A DNA stretch of 64,000 nucleotides, taken from the NCBI GenBank assembly GCA_903871935.1, contig CAIQIQ010000110.1:1-64000 (forward strand), in the 5' to 3' direction. Below, piece after piece: positions 59,669-64,000 of this stretch. Position 1 is the first letter of the stretch; each line of letters opens with the position of its first letter. A program made the position numbers and the translations under genes. Source of the DNA: an uncultured Phycisphaerales bacterium (GTDB taxonomy: Bacteria; Planctomycetota; Phycisphaerae; Tepidisphaerales; Tepidisphaeraceae). Below the pieces are notes generated by a model. That model was given only the letters and a program-made list of their open reading frames with translations. It was not told the DNA's origin and made no database searches.

Positions 59669-60781
59669 ATGCCACTCAAGGTTGGAGTTGTCGGGCTGCG
59701 GGGGATCGGGCAGACACACTGTCAGTGTCATAGCACCAATCCGCTTGCTCAGCTTGTCGCGGTGTGTGATGTGATCAAGCAGCGCGCCGATGAAATGGCC
59801 GCCAAGCACAAGGTCAAGGCATACTACCGCCTGAAGGACATGCTGGACGCTCACCCTGACCTGGACATCGTTGATGTCTGCACGGGCGGCTACGAGAACG
59901 GCAGTTGGCACTTCGAGCCGACCATGGAGGCCTTGTCGGCCGGCAAGCACGTGCTGTGCGAGAAGCCGTTGTCCAACGACATCGGCGAGGCCCGCGAGAT
60001 GGTCCGCTTCGCGGCCGAGAAGAAAGTATATCTGGGCTGCAACCTGAATCATTATTTCACGCCGACGGCCGAGCGGGCCAAGAAGTACATGGACGAGGGA
60101 AACATCGGTGAGACGGTCAATCTGCTCTTTAAGGTGGGGTTCCACGGCGGCGAAGAGACCTACGGCTTCAGCAAGTCGCCGCGGTTCAACCAGCCCTATG
60201 CCCACATGAAGGCGTTCCTGACTCATCCTTTCAGCGTGATGCGGTACTTCTGCGGCGACATCACGCACGTGCAGACCTTTTCGACCAAGCCCGGCTTCCG
60301 CAAGAACAAGGGCGACCTGCTGCTTTCGGTCAACAGCGTGCACGTGCGCTTTGCCAACGACACCGTGGGCTATCTGCTGAGCCACCGTGGCGATGCGGTG
60401 TTCGGCCTGGGCGGCTGGTGGAGTTGCGAGGTGGCCGGGAGCCGCGGCACATTCTGCATTGAGAACTGCATCGAGAAGCTGACGTACTGGCCAGCGCCCA
60501 AGAAGGGTGAAGGATACGGCCTGGGTTCAGCGCCCAAGCCGGAGGTCCTCGATACCGGCATCAAGGACTTTGGCGACACCTTCCCTCGGCGCATCAACGC
60601 TTTCCTGGAAGATGTGACCAATGGCGTTCCGCGTGAGCATCTGCGGTCTTCCGGCCGCGATGCCCTGGCGACCCTGGAGTACATTTTCGCCGTGATTGAG
60701 TCGTATGAGTCCGGTGGCAAGATGGTTCGTCCCAAGGCTCTGCCGACGATCCACGGTGATCCGAGCGTTGAGAACATCTAA
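59669..60781 (+). CDS. Gfo/Idh/MocA-family oxidoreductase, first gene of catabolic operon
   Basis: This gene encodes 370 residues. Rossmann site LKVGVVGLRGIGQTH, LVAVCDVIKQRADE for the second strand, and HVLCEKPLSNDIGEARE with the conserved Lys. The expected active-site region is at HMKAFLTHPFSVMRYF. The C-terminal domain has VAGSRGTFCIENCIEKLTYW. It should oxidise or reduce a sugar or derivative with NAD(P). It is followed 11 nt later by the isomerase gene, so translation is likely coupled. It has an AGGAGA ribosome site. Confidence 0.88.
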   Translation: MPLKVGVVGLRGIGQTHCQCHSTNPLAQLVAVCDVIKQRADEMAAKHKVKAYYRLKDMLDAHPDLDIVDVCTGGYENGSWHFEPTMEALSAGKHVLCEKPLSNDIGEAREMVRFAAEKKVYLGCNLNHYFTPTAERAKKYMDEGNIGETVNLLFKVGFHGGEETYGFSKSPRFNQPYAHMKAFLTHPFSVMRYFCGDITHVQTFSTKPGFRKNKGDLLLSVNSVHVRFANDTVGYLLSHRGDAVFGLGGWWSCEVAGSRGTFCIENCIEKLTYWPAPKKGEGYGLGSAPKPEVLDTGIKDFGDTFPRRINAFLEDVTNGVPREHLRSSGRDALATLEYIFAVIESYESGGKMVRPKALPTIHGDPSVENI

Positions 60782-60792
60782 GGAAGCAGAAC

Positions 60793-61593
60793 ATGATCAA
60801 GCTAGGCGTTAACTCAGTGCTATTCTCTGGACTCGATTTTGCCACGGCAGCCCGCCTGACCAAGTTGTGCGGCTACGATGGGATCGAAGTCTCCGCCATC
60901 GCGGGCATGTGCGAGCATCTGGTGCTGGATAAGTGGCAGGAGCAGGCCCAGGAGATTCGTAAGATCGCCTCTGACAATGGGCTGGGGCTGCTATCCATGG
61001 AGGTAGCTTCGCTGGATGAAGCCCGCCTGGAGAAAGCCTTTGCGGCCGGCAAGGGGATCGGAATTCCGCTGGTGAATGTCGGCCCGGGCGGGAAGTCGAA
61101 TGAGCCCGGAGCCATCGAGCAGTCGGTGGCCACGCTGACGGCCCGTGCAGCTCTGGCCGGCAAGTATGGCGTGACGCTCTGCTGCAAGGCCCACGTGGGC
61201 AGTGCCATCTTCAATACTCCCACCACGCTGCAGGCGATGAAGGCCATTGCGCATCCCAGCTTTGGCGTGGACATGGATCCCAGTCACATCTGGCGCGCCG
61301 GCGAAGAGCCGGCCGATGCGCTCAAGCAAGTGGTGTCGCGGGTGAAACACATTCACATTCGCGACTGCAAGGGCAAAGGCCCATCGCCCGGGGAAGCGCG
61401 CGATCAGGCTTGCGGCCGGGGCGAGATTGATCTGATGCGGTATTTCCGAACGCTGGTGGAGGCCCGCTATGACGGGCCGGTATGCCTTGAGGTGATCGGC
61501 GCCGGCAACTACAGCCTGGAACAGAAGATGGCGGTGGCGGCGGAGAGCTATGGGTACATGAACGCCTGCCTGAAAAATCTGGGCGCTCGCTGA
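60793..61593 (+). CDS. Sugar phosphate isomerase/epimerase-like TIM-barrel protein
   Basis: This gene encodes 266 residues of the xylose-isomerase-like TIM-barrel family. Metal/catalytic residues: Glu in YDGIEVSAIAG, His in CCKAHVGSAIFNT, Asp/His in FGVDMDPSHIWRAG, His in HIHIRDCKGKG, and Glu in VCLEVIGAGNY. Such enzymes isomerise or epimerise free or phosphorylated sugars or act as keto-sugar epimerases. It is complete, short and cytoplasmic. The start has AAGGAAG upstream. It sits between two Gfo/Idh/MocA genes, a usual arrangement for catabolism of rare or oxidised sugars and inositols. Confidence 0.87.
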   Translation: MIKLGVNSVLFSGLDFATAARLTKLCGYDGIEVSAIAGMCEHLVLDKWQEQAQEIRKIASDNGLGLLSMEVASLDEARLEKAFAAGKGIGIPLVNVGPGGKSNEPGAIEQSVATLTARAALAGKYGVTLCCKAHVGSAIFNTPTTLQAMKAIAHPSFGVDMDPSHIWRAGEEPADALKQVVSRVKHIHIRDCKGKGPSPGEARDQACGRGEIDLMRYFRTLVEARYDGPVCLEVIGAGNYSLEQKMAVAAESYGYMNACLKNLGAR

Positions 61594-61606
61594 AGGATGC
61601 CGACCA

Positions 61607-62647
61607 ATGGAAACCATCAGTATTGGCATTCTGGGATTCGCCCACGGTCACGTTGACGCCTACTGCAACAAATGGCGTGAGAACCCTGACTGGGGTGTCC
61701 GCGCTATTGCGGGGTGGGATCACGATGCTGACCGACTTTCCGGGGCGGTGGGCAGGTATGGCTTGGCTGCCTGTGAGTCCGTTGAAGCGCTACTGGCGCG
61801 GAAAGATGTGCGGGCCGTGGTGATCGCCGCCGAGACATCGCGACATGCCGAGCTGGTCGAGCAGGCGGCGGCGGCCGGCAAGGCGATCATCGTGCAAAAG
61901 CCGCTGGCGCTGACGCTGGTCGAGGCCGATCGGATGGTCGCGGCGGTCGAGCGTCACCGCGTGCCGTTCACGATGGCGTGGCAGATGCGGGTCGACCCGC
62001 ACAATCTGCAGGCGCGCGAGCTATTGGCATCGGGCAAGTTCGGCCGGGTCTATATGGTGCGGCGGCGGCACTGCCTTAATACCCAGGACTGGCCCAACTT
62101 CGATCGGACCTGGCATGTGCAGCCGCAGTTCAACCGCGATATTTTCGCTGATGATGCGGCTCATCCGCTCGACTTTATTTACTGGCTGCTGGGACGGCCG
62201 GTGAGTGTCATGGCGGAGATGGGAACGCTGCTGAATCCCAAGGTCGTTAATGACAATGGCATTGCGGTTTTCCGGTACGCCGATGGGTTATTTGCCGAAG
62301 TCTCGTGCACGTTCGTGGCGCCGGCCGGCGAGAACACGCTGGAGATTGTTGCCGAGAAGGGTGTGATCATCGGCAATCACGGCGATGTGCCCAGCACCAA
62401 CACCCGGCCGGCCGGGGCACCGCAACTTAAGTGGTGGCTCAAGGGCGACTCCGGGTGGAAGACGAGCAATGTGCCGGAGATTACAGGTCAAGGGCAGCGG
62501 ATTGCCGGTCTTGCCCAGCCGCTGGCCGAGTTTCTGCATGGTCGGCGGGCACCCATCGCCACGGCCGCCGAAGGCCGCGATGTGCTGCGGATGGTGCAGG
62601 GATGCTATGACTCGGCGGAAAGCGGCGCCCGCATCAAACTTTGGTAA
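61607..62647 (+). CDS. Gfo/Idh/MocA-family oxidoreductase, third gene of catabolic operon
   Basis: This gene encodes 346 residues. ISIGILGFAHGHVDAYC is the nucleotide site. The conserved EKP motif reads IIVQKPLALTLVEAD, so Glu is replaced by Gln while Lys remains. AAHPLDFIYWLLG has the family His. It differs clearly from the first oxidoreductase of the operon, so the two probably act on different intermediates. It starts 13 nt after the isomerase stop, with AAGGA upstream. Confidence 0.87.
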   Translation: METISIGILGFAHGHVDAYCNKWRENPDWGVRAIAGWDHDADRLSGAVGRYGLAACESVEALLARKDVRAVVIAAETSRHAELVEQAAAAGKAIIVQKPLALTLVEADRMVAAVERHRVPFTMAWQMRVDPHNLQARELLASGKFGRVYMVRRRHCLNTQDWPNFDRTWHVQPQFNRDIFADDAAHPLDFIYWLLGRPVSVMAEMGTLLNPKVVNDNGIAVFRYADGLFAEVSCTFVAPAGENTLEIVAEKGVIIGNHGDVPSTNTRPAGAPQLKWWLKGDSGWKTSNVPEITGQGQRIAGLAQPLAEFLHGRRAPIATAAEGRDVLRMVQGCYDSAESGARIKLW

Positions 62648-62672
62648 TGATCAGGTAATACAAGGATCCATG

Positions 62673-64000
62673 ATGAAACGTGAACCCAACCTCATTCTCT
62701 TCGGTATCGACAGTCTGCGTGCGAATCACATGAGCCTGCACGGCTATCCGCGGCTCACCACCCCGCACATCGACAAGTTTGTCGCGGGCGGCACCGTCTT
62801 CAACAATCAGTTCAGCCCGCACATCCCGACGACGCCGGGCTATTCATCCATGTTTACCGGGCTGGACTGCTTCGGCATGGATGTGGTGGCCCTGCGGCAT
62901 GAGGGTGGCTTGCGCAAGGATTTCCAGACCCTGGCGGAGATTCTCGGTGACGTCGGTTACAACACGAGTTGCATCGGCTTCAGCGGCAACCCCGCCTCAC
63001 GCGGGTTCCAGAAATATATCGACTTCGAAGGGTGGGGCTCATGGAATGCCGGCCGCAGCCCCAAGGCTGAGAACCTGAACAAAGTTACCATCCCCGAATT
63101 GGAGCGCCTCTCCGACAAGAACAAGCCTTTCTTCCTGTTCATGCGGCACATGGACCCGCACTCGCCATATCTCCCGCCCCGGCCGTTTGAGCGGCTGTTT
63201 TATCACGGCAATGAGACTGACCGGAAGAACAAGTCGCTGAACAAAGCCTGGACGTTCAAGCCATTCTGCGACTACTTCGCAAGCTGGTTCCCGCCCGGAT
63301 GCACCGACGCCGAATACATCGTCGCCCAGTACGACGGCGAGCTGGCGTACATGGATGCCTGCATCGGCAACCTGCTGACACAGATCCAATCCATGGACCT
63401 GATGGAGGATACGCTGATCGTCTTCACTTCGGACCATGGCGAGACCCTCGACGATCATGAGCACTACTTTGACCACCACGGCATCTACGACTGCACGCTA
63501 CGTGTGCCGCTGGCATTTGTCTGGCCGGGCAAAGTGCCCGCCGGCAAGCGCATCGACGACATCACGCTGATGAAGAACACCATGCCCACCATCATGGACC
63601 TGATGGGCATCAAGCCGAAGAAGAAGCTCATCACCGATGGCGCGAGCATGCGGCCGCTGATGCAGGGCAAACCGTTCGCCGGCGAGTGCGAGTTCTATAT
63701 TACCGAATGCACCTGGCAGCGCAAGCATGGCTGGCGCACGCCGCAGTGGAAGCTGATCCACGCTCTTGAACCGGACTTCCACTTCCACCCTGAGGTCGAG
63801 CTTTACAACCTGATTGCTGATCCGGGCGAAACCAGGAACCTGGCCAAGCAGGAGCCGCAGATCGTGGCCATGCTCGAAGCGCGGATGCAGGCGCATATCG
63901 CCAGGCGCGAGAAAGAGACTGGCCGAACCAACCCGATGTACACCAACCTGAACTGGCACGGCAAGGGCACCGGTCCGTTCAAGACCTCGCAAGAGGCCTA
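62673..64000 (+). CDS. Sulfatase-like hydrolase with Thr at the formylglycine position (3' end beyond window)
   Basis: At least 442 residues of the alkaline-phosphatase superfamily are visible. Metal Asp13 is in LILFGIDSLRANH, and Asp254-His255 in FTSDHGETLDDHEH; MRHMDPHSPY holds the other ligand region. At the sulfatase C/S-x-P-S-R site this protein reads PTTPGYSSMFTG, with Thr53 where the formylglycine precursor Cys or Ser should be and Tyr in place of Arg. It therefore cannot be a standard FGly sulfatase; Thr nucleophiles are known in related phosphodiesterases and phosphatases. It might be a phosphoester or other hydrolase, or an unmodified sulfatase relative. Two consecutive ATGs (62670, 62673) follow AAGGA. 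It is last in the visible operon, so a sulfated or phosphorylated sugar substrate is possible. Confidence 0.83.
   Translation, partial: MKREPNLILFGIDSLRANHMSLHGYPRLTTPHIDKFVAGGTVFNNQFSPHIPTTPGYSSMFTGLDCFGMDVVALRHEGGLRKDFQTLAEILGDVGYNTSCIGFSGNPASRGFQKYIDFEGWGSWNAGRSPKAENLNKVTIPELERLSDKNKPFFLFMRHMDPHSPYLPPRPFERLFYHGNETDRKNKSLNKAWTFKPFCDYFASWFPPGCTDAEYIVAQYDGELAYMDACIGNLLTQIQSMDLMEDTLIVFTSDHGETLDDHEHYFDHHGIYDCTLRVPLAFVWPGKVPAGKRIDDITLMKNTMPTIMDLMGIKPKKKLITDGASMRPLMQGKPFAGECEFYITECTWQRKHGWRTPQWKLIHALEPDFHFHPEVELYNLIADPGETRNLAKQEPQIVAMLEARMQAHIARREKETGRTNPMYTNLNWHGKGTGPFKTSQEA

Overview
The window looks like chromosomal DNA of a planctomycete, probably of the class Phycisphaerae. The reasons are family-level and read from the sequence: two huge secreted proteins carry an N-terminal motif of the planctomycetal LEPR-XLL type (here LEQRVLLS and MEQRILLA), one of them ends in a dockerin-like EF-hand pair, a third secreted protein ends in a PEP-CTERM sorting tail, and an intergenic remnant carries the planctomycete-typical [15 protein letters not shown] zinc-ribbon signature. 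The DNA is GC-rich. I saw no IS element, prophage, CRISPR array, rRNA or tRNA. Species assignment is inference.

Region 1 (1-24 kb, minus strand) is almost wholly two surface/secreted proteins. The first reads from a GTG at 19330 through the window edge without a stop (at least 6,443 residues). It has a ~1,750-residue N-terminal region, a PPC domain, five right-handed parallel beta-helix modules joined by KNH-like Ig domains (two with a malectin-like insertion), a nidogen-like domain, an Ig-like domain and at least eight PKD-like repeats. The second (20289-24005) is a BNR/GH74-like propeller with FN3, cadherin, Ig-like and dockerin-like domains. Between them lies a degenerate zinc-ribbon fragment. 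An ECF sigma/anti-sigma pair (24.5-25.6 kb) follows, closed by a clear terminator.

Region 2 (25.8-36 kb) mixes housekeeping and carbohydrate genes: an endonuclease/exonuclease/phosphatase-fold hydrolase, RimO, a CE2-like acetyl esterase with a methyltransferase, a large GH42-like secreted glycosidase, a UroD-family methyltransferase-like protein and a PEP-CTERM beta-helix protein.

Region 3 (36-57 kb) is mainly core functions: MreB, a Tat-exported Rieske protein, DUF4926, SucD, a class-V aminotransferase, a clpP1-clpP2-coaE run, Rho, HemL, a second UroD-like protein, GuaB, a secreted CBM9-like protein, GyrB, an agmatine-deiminase-family enzyme, CoaD, a Gfo/Idh/MocA oxidoreductase and an APH-family kinase.

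Region 4 (57.5-64 kb) looks like a sugar-catabolic locus: a lactonase (6-phosphogluconolactonase family), an AraC-type regulator, and divergent from it a tight run of oxidoreductase, TIM-barrel isomerase, oxidoreductase and sulfatase-like hydrolase. The hydrolase has Thr where sulfatases carry the formylglycine Cys/Ser, and it runs off the window.

Two regulatory themes recur. Many genes have a TATRCT-like -10 box so close to the start codon that the mRNA should be leaderless or nearly so (hemL, coaD, guaB, sucD and others), while others have a good Shine-Dalgarno sequence. The guaB promoter carries a perfect 19-bp palindrome filling the -35/-10 spacer. No single undescribed system is proven here. 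The best candidates for follow-up are the giant modular surface protein, the Thr-type sulfatase-like operon and the guaB operator.
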